Positions 15,923-24,752 of a stretch of DNA of 64,000 nucleotides are shown here, piece after piece. Position numbers and translations under genes: made by a program. Source of the DNA: WHSO01 sp050485485 (GTDB lineage: Bacteria; Pseudomonadota; Alphaproteobacteria; SMXQ01); the NCBI GenBank assembly GCA_050485485.1, contig JBJHBM010000011.1, forward strand, positions 1 through 64,000, written 5' to 3'. The notes under the pieces are model-generated. The model searched no databases. It was not told the origin of the DNA and saw only the letters and a list, made by a program, of their open reading frames with translations. Each line of letters starts with the position of its first letter. The stretch's first letter is position 1.

Positions 15923-16843
15923 ATGGACCGGCTTCCGGTGACCGGCTACTTCCGCCGGCCGCCCCTCGTCGTCGCCCAACGCAAGGGCTTCCTGGAACGG
16001 GAGGGCATCGACCTCGAGTTCCACCTCGTCGGCCTGTGCCCGGACCACAACCGCGAGCTCGCCGAGGGCGTGTGGCCCATCACCATGTCCTCGGCCGACA
16101 CCATGCTCGCGCGCACCACCCAGGACGGCGTGGACTTCGTCACATTCATGCAGGTCGAGCAAGGGCTCGACGTGCAGCTGGTCGTCCAGCCGGATATCGG
16201 CGGCTTCCGCGACCTGAGGGGCAAGCTGTTCGCGGCCGATCCGGTCGATTCCAACTTCGACCTCGTGCGCAACAAGATCATGCTGGCCAACGGCATCGCC
16301 GAGTCGGAGTACCGGATCGAGGTGATCGGCAATTCGCACTACCGGCTCCAGGCCTTCCTGGAAAATCGGGTAGCGGCGGCGATGCTGACCCCGCCGTCCA
16401 CACAGAAGGCGGTCGCAGCGGGCGGCAAGGTAATCGCCGAGGGCGCCGATTACATCCAGGATTGGCCCATCGTCTGCGGCTGGGGCCTGAGACGCTGGGC
16501 GGAGGCCAACCGGGCGCTCCTCGTCCGTTACATACGCGCCCTCGCCGGCGCCTGCGACTGGCTGCTGAAGCCGGAGAACCGCGAAGAAACGATCCGCCTC
16601 GAGATGGAGGAAGAGAGCCTGTCGCGCGCCGCCGCCGAGAAGGCCTACCGGCAGGTGGTGGCGCACGCCGCGCTCGACGTGGAGGCCCTGCGCAAGAACA
16701 TCGAGATCCGTATCGAGCTCGGCTACTACAAGCCGCCGCACAGGGAAACTGAAGCCTTCTACGACACCAGCTTCTGGTGCGAGGCTACCGGCCGCCCGCC
16801 GCCCGCGCCGGCCGGCATGCCCCGCAACACGGTCCCCGCCTGA
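15923..16843 (+). CDS. NMT1/THI5-like (ABC-type) substrate-binding domain protein without signal peptide
   Basis: 306 residues. It resembles periplasmic binding proteins of the SsuA/THI5 class: PPLVVAQRKGFLEREGIDLEF is the usual opening, followed by a FRDLRGKLFAADPVDS hinge region. The protein starts directly at MDRLPVTGYF with no leader, yet GGGAGGTG overlapping the upstream stop marks this start. It may therefore be cytoplasmic, like THI5-type enzymes or ligand sensors, or act as a binding domain for another partner. The stop of the Bug gene lies 4 bases upstream. Confidence 0.65.
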   Translation: MDRLPVTGYFRRPPLVVAQRKGFLEREGIDLEFHLVGLCPDHNRELAEGVWPITMSSADTMLARTTQDGVDFVTFMQVEQGLDVQLVVQPDIGGFRDLRGKLFAADPVDSNFDLVRNKIMLANGIAESEYRIEVIGNSHYRLQAFLENRVAAAMLTPPSTQKAVAAGGKVIAEGADYIQDWPIVCGWGLRRWAEANRALLVRYIRALAGACDWLLKPENREETIRLEMEEESLSRAAAEKAYRQVVAHAALDVEALRKNIEIRIELGYYKPPHRETEAFYDTSFWCEATGRPPPAPAGMPRNTVPA

Positions 16844-16861
16844 GGACCTCCGGGCGCCGGC

Positions 16862-17626
16862 TCAACCGAGGCCGAGCGCGACGCGGATCGCGGCGATGCG
16901 GGCATCCCGCCCTTCGAAGAAGAACGCCTTGTCGAAGGCCGGACGGGCGCGGAGCCGCGCATACCAGGCGGCCACGCGCGGCCAATTGCCAGTGGCCAGC
17001 AGGTCGGGACGCAGGTCGTCGATGCGCTCGACGAACGGCACGAGAGCGATATCGGCGAGCGAATACGTCCCGGCGAGCCAGTCGCGGCCGTCGCCGAGCC
17101 GCGCCTCCATGCGGTCGAAGGTCAGCGCCATCTCGCCGTAGGCGGCCTCGAACTCCTCGGGACGGAACCCTTCGCGTGCGGTGGCGCGCCAGCGCGCACG
17201 GCGCTCCGCGGTGGGCACATGGGCGAGACGGCGCGCAAGCTCCGCATCGGTGAGCGTCATCGCCACCGGGCGCGACAGGCGGTCCCAGGTCGGCACATAG
17301 ACCGCCTTGTAGGCGTGCTCGTCCGACCACTTGACCCATAGCCGCATCTCGGCGCGGTCGTGGGGACCGGCCGGACGCAGGGCCGGTGCGTCCGGAAAGG
17401 CGTCCTCCAGGTATTCGACGATGACGGAGGATTCGATCACCGCACGGCCGTCGTGCACGATCGCCGGCACGACACCGTTGGGATTGATGGCGAGATATTC
17501 CGGCGCATGCTGCTCGAACTTCTGCAGGTTGAGCAGACGGCTCTCGAACGGGATGCCCTTCTCGAACAGGGCGAGACGGACCTTCTTCGAGCAGGTGGAG
17601 GCGAGACCGTGATAGAGCGTGAGCAC
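16862..17626 (-). CDS. glutathione S-transferase family protein
   Basis: 254 residues; GTG start at 17626 after AAGGA. An N-terminal thioredoxin-like domain (YHGLASTCSKKVRLALFEKG, with Ser/Cys at the catalytic position; NPNGVVPAIVHDG with the cis-Pro; ESSVIVEYLED for glutathione gamma-glutamyl contact) is followed by an all-helical C-terminal domain with WLAGTYSLADIALVPFVER. Likely cytoplasmic. GSTs of this type can act as glutathione transferases, isomerases or dehalogenases in aromatic catabolism. Exact activity unknown. Confidence 0.85.
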   Translation of the reverse strand: MLTLYHGLASTCSKKVRLALFEKGIPFESRLLNLQKFEQHAPEYLAINPNGVVPAIVHDGRAVIESSVIVEYLEDAFPDAPALRPAGPHDRAEMRLWVKWSDEHAYKAVYVPTWDRLSRPVAMTLTDAELARRLAHVPTAERRARWRATAREGFRPEEFEAAYGEMALTFDRMEARLGDGRDWLAGTYSLADIALVPFVERIDDLRPDLLATGNWPRVAAWYARLRARPAFDKAFFFEGRDARIAAIRVALGLG

Positions 17627-17761
17627 GTCGGTTTCCTTCGGGTTTGCGGATTGTGGAAGGCATATGGAAATACGTCAATGCCGCCGCACCGCTTGCCAGG
17701 AAAGCCGCCAAGCGCCAACATGGCGCGGCGTCCCGTCACGCCAACGAAGGAAAAAACGCCA

Positions 17762-18433
17762 ATGGACATCGTGCAGCCGATCGCCCTCGCCATGGGGGCA
17801 TCCTGGGCCAGCGGCATCAACCTCTACGCCGCGGTCCTGATGCTCGGCCTGCTCGCGATCACCGGCAGTATCGTATTGCCCCCCGACCTCGCCATCCTCG
17901 CCAACCCGCTGGTGATCGCCGCCGCCGGATTGATGTACGCGGTCGAGTTCTTCGCCGACAAGATTCCGGGCGTGGACACGCTCTGGGACACGATCCATTC
18001 CTTCATCCGCATCCCGGCGGGAGCCGTGCTGGCGGCGGGCGCGGTCGGCGAGCTCGGCCTCGCGGCGGAGATCGCGGCGGCGCTGGTGGGCGGCGGTCTT
18101 GCCGCCTCGACCCACGCCACCAAGGCCGGCACGCGGGCCATGGTGAACACCTCTCCCGAACCGTTCTCCAACTGGACCCTGTCGTTGGGCGAGGACATCG
18201 CTGTGATCGGCGGTCTGTGGGCCGCGCTCTACCATCCGTGGGTGTTCCTCGCCCTGCTGGCGCTGTTCATCCTGCTGATGGCGTGGCTGCTGCCGAAAAT
18301 CTGGCGCGGCGTGCGGCGCGTGTTCCGCTGGCTGTTCGGCGCGCCCCCGCCCGAGCCGCAGGCGACCCCGCAACCCGGCGCCCCGCTGGAACAACGCCCT
18401 GAACCCGGTGCCCGCGACGATTGGAAGCCCTGA
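17762..18433 (+). CDS. DUF4126 family integral membrane protein
   Basis: 223 residues with four to five hydrophobic segments. Conserved features of DUF4126 are visible: MGASWASGINLYAAVL near the start, VEFFADKIPGVDTLWDTIHSFIRIPAG, and ATHAxKAxxR (ASTHATKAGTRAMVNTSPEPFSN). A Pro-rich cytoplasmic tail closes it. The family sits in the inner membrane and has no assigned function. It stands alone between the divergent GST gene and the metal-transport pair. Confidence 0.8.
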   Translation: MDIVQPIALAMGASWASGINLYAAVLMLGLLAITGSIVLPPDLAILANPLVIAAAGLMYAVEFFADKIPGVDTLWDTIHSFIRIPAGAVLAAGAVGELGLAAEIAAALVGGGLAASTHATKAGTRAMVNTSPEPFSNWTLSLGEDIAVIGGLWAALYHPWVFLALLALFILLMAWLLPKIWRGVRRVFRWLFGAPPPEPQATPQPGAPLEQRPEPGARDDWKP

Positions 18434-18535
18434 AAGGCGACTTTTCGGGAAACTTTGTTGGCTCGACCCGCAATAACCACCCCGAACTACTGCTGCGCCT
18501 TCACGGCGCCCCAAAGCTCGCGTAGGCTTTTTTCC

Positions 18536-19237
18536 ATGAGAACGATCTCGCATTTGGTTTCCCTGCTCGTGGCCGCGCTGTGCCCGTTCGTCGCCGCGCT
18601 CGCCCTCGGCGCGGCACCGGCGCATGCCCACCCGCACGTCTGGATCGATCTGCGGTCCAAGGTGGTTTTCGACGACCAGGGGCGCGTGACCGCGTTGCGC
18701 GTGGACTGGCTGTTCGACGAGTTCTATTCGGCCTATGCCGTCGCCGCCATGAAGCGCGTGGACGGGGTCCCCGACCCCGCCGACCTGATGGCGCTCGCGC
18801 GGATCAACCTCGACAACCTGCGCGAATACGCCTTCTTTACGGATGTACGGGCGGACGGCCGCCGGATCGTGCCGAAGCGCGCCACGGATCCCGCGAGTGA
18901 CTTCGACGGCAAGCGCCTGCGCCTCGCCTTCACGGTGCCGCTGCCCGAGCCGCTGGACCCGCGCAAGCAGTCGGTGACCTTCGCGGTCTACGACCCCACC
19001 TATTACATCGAGATCGCCTACCTGCCGGGCGATCCCGTGGGCCTGCTCAACGCCAAGGACACCGGCTGCGCCGCCCTGATCGAGCAGCCGGACCCGAGCC
19101 CCGAAGCGCGCAACCTCGCCGGCGCCTACGGCCGCGACGAATCGATCGACGCGATGCTGGGCGAGGTGCTGACCGGGCGCCCCGGCACCACCATCGGCGA
19201 ATTGTTCGCGGAAAAGGCCGTGATCCGATGCCGATGA
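18536..19237 (+). CDS. DUF1007 family periplasmic protein
   Basis: 233 residues. ATG 18536 begins a signal peptide (MRTISHLVSLLVAALC) that ends at AHA-HPHVWIDLRS; an upstream in-frame ATG would destroy the leader. DUF1007 (COG3683) proteins are periplasmic accessories almost always beside a zinc, nickel or cobalt transporter. The His-Pro-His after the cleavage site could bind metal. It overlaps the NicO-type transporter gene by 10 bases, so the two are translated together. Confidence 0.85.
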   Translation: MRTISHLVSLLVAALCPFVAALALGAAPAHAHPHVWIDLRSKVVFDDQGRVTALRVDWLFDEFYSAYAVAAMKRVDGVPDPADLMALARINLDNLREYAFFTDVRADGRRIVPKRATDPASDFDGKRLRLAFTVPLPEPLDPRKQSVTFAVYDPTYYIEIAYLPGDPVGLLNAKDTGCAALIEQPDPSPEARNLAGAYGRDESIDAMLGEVLTGRPGTTIGELFAEKAVIRCR

Positions 19238-20214
19238 CGCCGCGCGCATGGCGCTGGACGGTCGCCACCATGCTGGCCGCAGCGGCAGCGGGGCTGTTCC
19301 TTCTGTACCTGTTCGATGCGCGCCTGCCCGACATCGGCGGCCTGCTCGACGCCGCCTCGCGCGAGATTCAGGCCGCCCAGCGCCGCTTCCACGCCGAGCT
19401 CGCCACCGCGATCCGCGCGGTCAAGGCGAACGAGTCTCTGGCCTTCTGGAATCTCGTTGTCCTCGGCTTCCTCTATGGCGTATTCCATGCCGCAGGACCG
19501 GGCCACGGCAAATTCGTGATCTCCACCTATCTCGCCACCAGCGGCGCGCGGCTCTCGCGCGGCATTGCCCTCACCTTCGCCTCCTCCCTGGTACAGGGGA
19601 TTTCCGCAATCCTGGTGGTGGAGGTCACCATCGGCCTGCTCGGCCTCACCTTCCGCGACGCCCGCCAGAGTGCCCAGTGGATCGAGACCGCGAGCTACGC
19701 GCTGGTGGCGCTGCTCGGCATCGCCGTCCTGGCGATGGCGCTGCGGCGCCTCGCACGCCGGCACAAGACGGCGGCTGCCGGCCCCGCGACGGATGAAGCC
19801 GCAGCGCATTGCGGCACGGCCGATTGCGATCACGATCACGGGCCCAGGCCCGCCGACCTTGCGCAGCCGCTGACGCCTGCACGCTTCATCGCGATCGCCC
19901 TGTCGGTGGGATTGCGCCCCTGCACCGGGGCGGTGCTGGTGCTGTTGTTCGCCCGCGCCCTAGAGCTGCCGTTCGCCGGCTATGGCGCGGTCGCCGGCAT
20001 CTCATTGGGCACCGCCATGACGGTTTCCGCGCTCGCCATCCTCGCCGTCTACGCGCGGCGGACGGCCCTGGCCCTCGCCGGGCGGGGCGTCGCACCGGGA
20101 CGGCTCGCCCCGGCGCTCGACCTGGTCGCGGCGGCGGGCGGGCTCGTCATCGCCGCCATCGGCGCGAGCCTCGTGATGGCGGCCCTCCGGACGCCCAGCC
20201 ACCCGTTGCTTTAG
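19228..20214 (+). CDS. nickel/cobalt (NicO/RcnA-type) membrane transporter
   Basis: 328 residues with six or so membrane segments. The NicO signature HAAGPGHGKFVISTYL lies in the first half and LSVGLRPCTGAVLVLLFA in the second. Between them a cytoplasmic or periplasmic loop is rich in His, Cys and Asp (HCGTADCDHDHG) and likely binds metal. The start could be ATG 19228 or 19234. With the overlapping DUF1007 gene it forms a metal efflux or uptake module; the metal (Ni, Co or Zn) cannot be told from sequence. No regulator is adjacent. Confidence 0.85.
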   Translation: MPMTPRAWRWTVATMLAAAAAGLFLLYLFDARLPDIGGLLDAASREIQAAQRRFHAELATAIRAVKANESLAFWNLVVLGFLYGVFHAAGPGHGKFVISTYLATSGARLSRGIALTFASSLVQGISAILVVEVTIGLLGLTFRDARQSAQWIETASYALVALLGIAVLAMALRRLARRHKTAAAGPATDEAAAHCGTADCDHDHGPRPADLAQPLTPARFIAIALSVGLRPCTGAVLVLLFARALELPFAGYGAVAGISLGTAMTVSALAILAVYARRTALALAGRGVAPGRLAPALDLVAAAGGLVIAAIGASLVMAALRTPSHPLL

Positions 20215-20237
20215 GCGGGATTCTCAAGGGAAGGGAA

Positions 20238-20315
20238 TGGGGCGAGTGATGGGACTTGAACCCACGACATCCAGATCCACAATCTGGCGCTCTAACCAAC
20301 TGAGCTACACCCGCC
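20238..20315 (-). tRNA. tRNA-His (anticodon GTG)
   Basis: Folds as a complete cloverleaf on the minus strand: an 8-bp acceptor stem including the extra G-1 paired to C73 that marks tRNA-His, a D arm with GCTC/GAGC, an anticodon stem CCAGA/TCTGG with loop TTGTGGA (anticodon GTG), T arm GTGGG-TTCAAGT-CCCAT, and an encoded CCA end. Confidence 0.97.
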
Positions 20316-20400
20316 ATCGAAGAGGCGATCTTAGTAATGAATAGACCGAGGCACGTCAAGGCCGCCCCCCGGCCGCCGAATCGGGGCTATTGTCCAGTTT

Positions 20401-20418
20401 TTGAGCAAAGTGGCTCAA
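20401..20418. promoter_or_regulatory. dyad upstream of the glnB sigma-54 promoter (candidate NtrC site)
   Basis: TTGAGC-N6-GCTCAA is a perfect 6-bp dyad about 85 bases upstream of the -24 element, followed by a further TTGTGCAAA. An enhancer at this distance is expected for NtrC-dependent promoters, but the match to the enteric NtrC consensus is only partial. Confidence 0.4.
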
Positions 20419-20500
20419 TTTTGTGCAAATATCGGCGGCCGACCTGCGGGTAAGTTGGGCATACGTATCCAACTCCCTGATTTTCCGGTAGGAACGGACT

Positions 20501-20515
20501 TGGCACACGCCCTGC
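20501..20515 (+). promoter_or_regulatory. sigma-54 (RpoN) promoter of glnB-glnA
   Basis: TGGCAC at 20501-20506 and TGC at 20513-20515 place the invariant GG and GC exactly 10 bases apart, as the -24/-12 consensus requires. The site is 70 bases before the glnB ATG, consistent with nitrogen control of glnBA. Confidence 0.75.
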
Positions 20516-20584
20516 TTTGAGGGCAGCACCGACCCGACCCTCCCGTTTGACCCCAACCTTCGACGATTGGAAATCCGCGCACCG

Positions 20585-20923
20585 ATGAAAAAGATCGAAG
20601 CCATCATCAAGCCCTTCAAGCTCGACGAGGTGAAGGAGGCCCTGCACGAAATCGGGCTGCAGGGCATGACCGTGACCGAGGCCAAGGGCTTCGGCCGCCA
20701 GAAAGGACATACGGAGCTCTACCGGGGGGCGGAGTACGTGGTCGACTTCCTGCCCAAGGTGAAGATCGAGATCGTCATGGACGACGCGCTCGTCGAGCGC
20801 GCCATAGAGGCCATCACCAACGCGGCCCGCACCGGGCGTATCGGGGACGGCAAGATATTCGTATCGACCGTGGAGGAAGTCATCCGCATCCGCACCGGCG
20901 AAACCGGCAGCGACGCGGTCTGA
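20585..20923 (+). CDS. glnB: nitrogen regulatory protein P-II
   Basis: 112 residues, the standard length. Starts MKKIEAIIKPFKL. The T-loop contains Tyr51 (YRGAEYVVDF), the uridylylation site, and the C terminus has the GRIGDGKIFV B-loop that binds ATP. The protein senses 2-oxoglutarate, ATP/ADP and, through GlnD, glutamine, and controls glutamine synthetase adenylylation and NtrBC. It lies 81 bases upstream of glnA, the classic alphaproteobacterial glnBA arrangement. ATG 20585 is chosen over 20567 because conserved P-II proteins begin at MKK. Confidence 0.95.
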   Translation: MKKIEAIIKPFKLDEVKEALHEIGLQGMTVTEAKGFGRQKGHTELYRGAEYVVDFLPKVKIEIVMDDALVERAIEAITNAARTGRIGDGKIFVSTVEEVIRIRTGETGSDAV

Positions 20924-21004
20924 TCCGTGATGCCCGGCCGCGCCGAGCGTCGGGTGCAGCCGAGGCCGCAGTAACAGCGACGAGACAACAAAGGAAGTTC
21001 CGAA

Positions 21005-22417
21005 ATGGCCGACGAGGTAAAAAAAGTCCTTCAGATGATCAAGGACAACGACGTCAAGTACGTCGATTTCCGGTTCACTGATCCCAAGGGCAAGTGGCAG
21101 CATACGGCCCAGCACGTGAGCACGATCGACGAAGACATCTTCGCCGACGGCATCATGTTCGACGGTTCGTCCATCGCCGGCTGGAAGGCGATCAACGAAT
21201 CCGACATGATCCTGATGCCCGATCCCGCGACCGCCGTGATGGACCCGTTCACGGCGCAGCCGCAGATGATCCTGTTCTGCGACATCCTGGAGCCTTCGAC
21301 CGGCCTGCCCTACGCGCGCGACCCGCGCTCCACCGCGAAGCTGGCCGAGGCCTACCTGGTCTCCACCGGCCTCGGCGACAAGGCCTTCTTCGGACCCGAG
21401 GCCGAGTTCTTCGTGTTCGACGGCGTGCGCTTCCAGAACTCGATGGAGCACTGCTTCTACAAGATCGACAGCGACGAAGGCCCGTGGATGTCGGGTGCCG
21501 AGTTCGAAGAAGGCAACGTCGGCCATCGCCCGGCGGTCAAGGGCGGCTACTTCCCCGTCCCGCCGGTCGATTCGATGACCGACCTGCGCGCCGAGATGAC
21601 CACCGTCATGGCCGAAATGGGCCTGCCGATGGAGAAGCATCACCACGAGGTGGCGCCGAGCCAGATGGAACTCGGCATGCGGTTCGGCACGCTGCTGCAG
21701 ATGGCCGACCGGATGCAGATATACAAGTACTGCGTCCACATGGTGGCCCACTCCTACGGCAAGACCGCGACCTTCATGCCGAAGCCGATCTACGGAGACA
21801 ACGGCTCGGGCATGCACTGCCACCAGTCGATCTGGAAGGGCGACAAGAACACCTTCGCGGGCTCGGGCTACGCCGACCTGTCGGAGACCTGTCTCCACTA
21901 CATCGGCGGCATCATCAAGCACGCCAAGGCGCTCAATGCCTTCACCAACCCGACCACCAACAGCTACAAGCGCTTGGTGCCGGGTTTCGAAGCGCCGGTC
22001 CTGCTCGCCTATTCGGCGCGCAACCGCTCGGCCTCGTGCCGCATCCCCTACGCCACGAGCCCCAAGGCCAAGCGCGTCGAGGTCCGTTTCCCCGACCCCT
22101 CGGCCAACCCGTATCTCGCCTTCGCGGCCATGCTGATGGCGGGTCTCGACGGCGTCCAGAACAAGATCGATCCGGGCGAGGCCATGGACAAGGACCTCTA
22201 CGACCTACCGCCGGAGGAACTCGTCAACGTGCCGACGGTCTGCGGATCCCTGCGCGAGGCGCTCGATTCGCTGTGGGCCGACAAGGACTTCCTGCTCAAG
22301 GGCGACGTCTTCACCGAGGACCAGATCAAGGCCTACATGGACCTGCGCTGGAAGGAGGTCGTGGCCTTCGAGACTGCACCGCATCCGATCGAGTTCTCGA
22401 TGTACTACTCGGTCTGA
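21005..22417 (+). CDS. glnA: glutamine synthetase type I
   Basis: 470 residues, typical for GSI-beta. Converts glutamate, ammonia and ATP to glutamine as a cytoplasmic dodecamer. Motifs: MFDGSSIAGW (beta-grasp domain), FFGPEAEFFVFD (metal-binding Glu), KHHHEVAPSQ, the ATP loop region FMPKPIYGDNGSGMHCHQS, and the adenylylation Tyr near residue 399 in KDLYDLPPEE. Adenylylation by GlnE under P-II control is therefore expected. Ribosome-binding site GGAAG precedes the ATG. Transcription is likely from the sigma-54 promoter in front of glnB. Confidence 0.97.
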   Translation: MADEVKKVLQMIKDNDVKYVDFRFTDPKGKWQHTAQHVSTIDEDIFADGIMFDGSSIAGWKAINESDMILMPDPATAVMDPFTAQPQMILFCDILEPSTGLPYARDPRSTAKLAEAYLVSTGLGDKAFFGPEAEFFVFDGVRFQNSMEHCFYKIDSDEGPWMSGAEFEEGNVGHRPAVKGGYFPVPPVDSMTDLRAEMTTVMAEMGLPMEKHHHEVAPSQMELGMRFGTLLQMADRMQIYKYCVHMVAHSYGKTATFMPKPIYGDNGSGMHCHQSIWKGDKNTFAGSGYADLSETCLHYIGGIIKHAKALNAFTNPTTNSYKRLVPGFEAPVLLAYSARNRSASCRIPYATSPKAKRVEVRFPDPSANPYLAFAAMLMAGLDGVQNKIDPGEAMDKDLYDLPPEELVNVPTVCGSLREALDSLWADKDFLLKGDVFTEDQIKAYMDLRWKEVVAFETAPHPIEFSMYYSV

Positions 22418-22445
22418 GAGCGCGTCTCCGGCATTGCCTGCGTGG

Positions 22446-22474
22446 GGGCCGGCCGCCTGAAAGGGGGCCGGCCC
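22446..22474 (+). terminator. GC-rich hairpin after glnA
   Basis: GGGCCGGCC and GGCCGGCCC form a 9-bp stem around an 11-base loop 28 bases after the glnA stop. No clear T-run follows, so termination strength is uncertain. Confidence 0.45.
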
Positions 22475-22626
22475 TCGCCGTTCGTGACACCAAATATAGC
22501 GGCTACCGGCCTACCTGACCGCGCCATCTAGTCAGGATGGGCTTGCGTGCCGGCCCCGCCCGCCCCTATACCTAGGGCCCCGGTGCCCGCGCGTGCGGGC
22601 CTGTTCCGTCAGTCAGGGACGCGTCG

Positions 22627-24609
22627 ATGGCCGATCTGTTCTCTTCTTCCGCTGCCGCCGCCAAGGGCAAATCCAGCTATTCCGCCAAGGACATCGAGGT
22701 CCTGGAGGGGCTCGAGCCGGTGCGCCGCCGCCCAGGCATGTACATCGGCGGCACCGACGAGGCGGCGATGCACCATCTCGCCGCCGAAATCCTCGACAAC
22801 GCCATGGACGAGGCGGTGGCGGGCGAAGCCTCGCGCATCGAGATCGCACTCGAGCCCGGCAACTGGCTCGTGGTACGCGACAACGGACGCGGCATCCCGG
22901 TCGATCCCCATCCCAAGTTCAAGAACCGTTCCGCGCTCGAGGTGATTCTCACCACGCTGCACTCGGGCGGCAAGTTCTCGGCCAAGGTGTACGAGACCTC
23001 GGGCGGCCTTCACGGCGTCGGCCTTTCGGTCGTCAACGCGCTCGCGGACACGCTCGAGGTCGAGGTCGCACGCGACCGCAAGGTCTGGACCCAGGCCTAT
23101 GCGCGCGGCAAGCCCAAGGGCAAGCTCAAGGCCGGCGGTGGCGCCAACCGCCGCGGCACCACCATCCGCTTCCATCCCGATCCCGAGATCTTCGGCACCG
23201 ATGCCGAGTTCCGGCCGTCGCGGCTCTACCGCATGGCGCGCGCCAAGGCTCATCTGCACCGCGGCGTCGAGATCCACTGGTCGTGCGATAAATCCCTGCT
23301 CGGCGCCAAGGACGAGACACCGGAAAAGGCCGTGCTGCACTTTCCGGGCGGCCTCGCCGATTTCGTCGCCGAGACGCTGGGCGAGCGCCGCAGCCTCACC
23401 CCTGCCCCGTTCGCGGGCGAGGGCAAGCTGGTCAACGGCGGCGGCGCGGAAGGGCGCATCGAATGGGCGCTGACCTGGCCCGCCGACGGCGAAGGCGAGC
23501 TGCAGTCCTACTGCAACACCATCCCGACGCCCCAGGGCGGCACCCACGAGGCGGGGCTGCGCGCCGGCCTCATGCGCGCGATCAAGGCCTACGCGGAGCT
23601 GACCGGCGTCCGCAAGGCGTCCCTGATCTCCGCCGACGACGTGATGGAAGGCGCGCTCGGCGCGCTCAGCGTCTTCATCCGCGACCCGCAGTTCCAGGGC
23701 CAGACCAAGGAGAGGCTCGCTTCGCCCCATGTCACGCGCATGGTGGACGCCGCCATCAAGGATCACTTCGACCACTGGCTGTCGGGCGATCCCGCCACCG
23801 CCGACCGCCTGATCGGCGCGCTGATCGAGCGTGCAGAGGAGCGCGCCGCGCGCAAGCGCGACAAAGAGCAGGCGCGCAAGTCCGCGACCCGCAAGCTGCG
23901 CCTGCCCGGCAAGCTCGCCGACTGTTCCGACTCGACATCGGAAGGGACCGAGATCTTCCTGGTGGAAGGGGATTCGGCGGGTGGCTCCGCCAAGCAGGCG
24001 CGCGACCGTCGCACCCAGGCGGTATTGCCGCTGCGCGGCAAGATTCTCAACGTCGCAACCGCCACCTCCGAAAAACTCCACGGCAACCAGGAGATCAACG
24101 ACCTGATCCAGGCGCTCGGCTGCGGCACCGGCGCCAGGTTTGACGCCGACAAGCTGCGCTACGAGCGCGTCATCATCATGACCGACGCCGACGTCGACGG
24201 CGCGCACATCGCCTCCCTGCTGATCACGTTCTTCTACCGCGAGATGATCGGCCTGATCGAAGCGGGACGGCTCTACCTCGCGGTGCCGCCGCTCTACCGC
24301 CTGACCCAGGGCGGTCACACCGAATATGCCCGCGACGACGCCCACAAGGACGAGTTGCTCAAGACCGCCTTCAAGGGACGCGGCAAGGTCGAGATCAGCC
24401 GTTTCAAGGGGCTCGGCGAGATGCCCCCGTCCCAGCTCAAGGAAACCACCATGGATCCGACGCGGCGCACCTTGCTCCGGGTCACGATTCCCGAAGAGGC
24501 CCGGCGCGAGACCCAGAAACGGGTCGAAAGCCTGATGGGCCGCAAGCCGGAGCTCCGTCTCCAGTTCATTCAGGAACATGCCCGCGAGGCCACCGAGCTC
24601 GACGTCTAG
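22627..24609 (+). CDS. parE: DNA topoisomerase IV subunit B
   Basis: 660 residues. ATPase domain of the GHKL type at the N terminus (EILDNAMDEAVAG, RDNGRGIPVDPHP, TSGGLHGVGLSVVNAL), transducer domain in the middle, and TOPRIM domain with EGDSAGGSAKQARDR and TDADVDGAHI. Total length and the short TOPRIM without the GyrB insert fit ParE rather than GyrB. With ParC it decatenates replicated chromosomes. It is monocistronic here; parC is not in the window. Confidence 0.9.
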   Translation: MADLFSSSAAAAKGKSSYSAKDIEVLEGLEPVRRRPGMYIGGTDEAAMHHLAAEILDNAMDEAVAGEASRIEIALEPGNWLVVRDNGRGIPVDPHPKFKNRSALEVILTTLHSGGKFSAKVYETSGGLHGVGLSVVNALADTLEVEVARDRKVWTQAYARGKPKGKLKAGGGANRRGTTIRFHPDPEIFGTDAEFRPSRLYRMARAKAHLHRGVEIHWSCDKSLLGAKDETPEKAVLHFPGGLADFVAETLGERRSLTPAPFAGEGKLVNGGGAEGRIEWALTWPADGEGELQSYCNTIPTPQGGTHEAGLRAGLMRAIKAYAELTGVRKASLISADDVMEGALGALSVFIRDPQFQGQTKERLASPHVTRMVDAAIKDHFDHWLSGDPATADRLIGALIERAEERAARKRDKEQARKSATRKLRLPGKLADCSDSTSEGTEIFLVEGDSAGGSAKQARDRRTQAVLPLRGKILNVATATSEKLHGNQEINDLIQALGCGTGARFDADKLRYERVIIMTDADVDGAHIASLLITFFYREMIGLIEAGRLYLAVPPLYRLTQGGHTEYARDDAHKDELLKTAFKGRGKVEISRFKGLGEMPPSQLKETTMDPTRRTLLRVTIPEEARRETQKRVESLMGRKPELRLQFIQEHAREATELDV

Positions 24610-24752
24610 GCCTGCTTACGGCCGGGCCTTACCGAAGTGCCTCGAATTCGTCAAATTTCCGTGATCTTATTGTGGATATTGGGTATCGGGCCCATTCTTA
24701 ATGAATGTCATCCCCGCTCCTTCAACCGCATCAAGCGACGAGGTGCACCACC

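Noticed and set aside
22627..24609. GyrB as the identity of the type II topoisomerase subunit
   Set aside because: Length of 660 residues and absence of the GyrB-specific insertion favour ParE.
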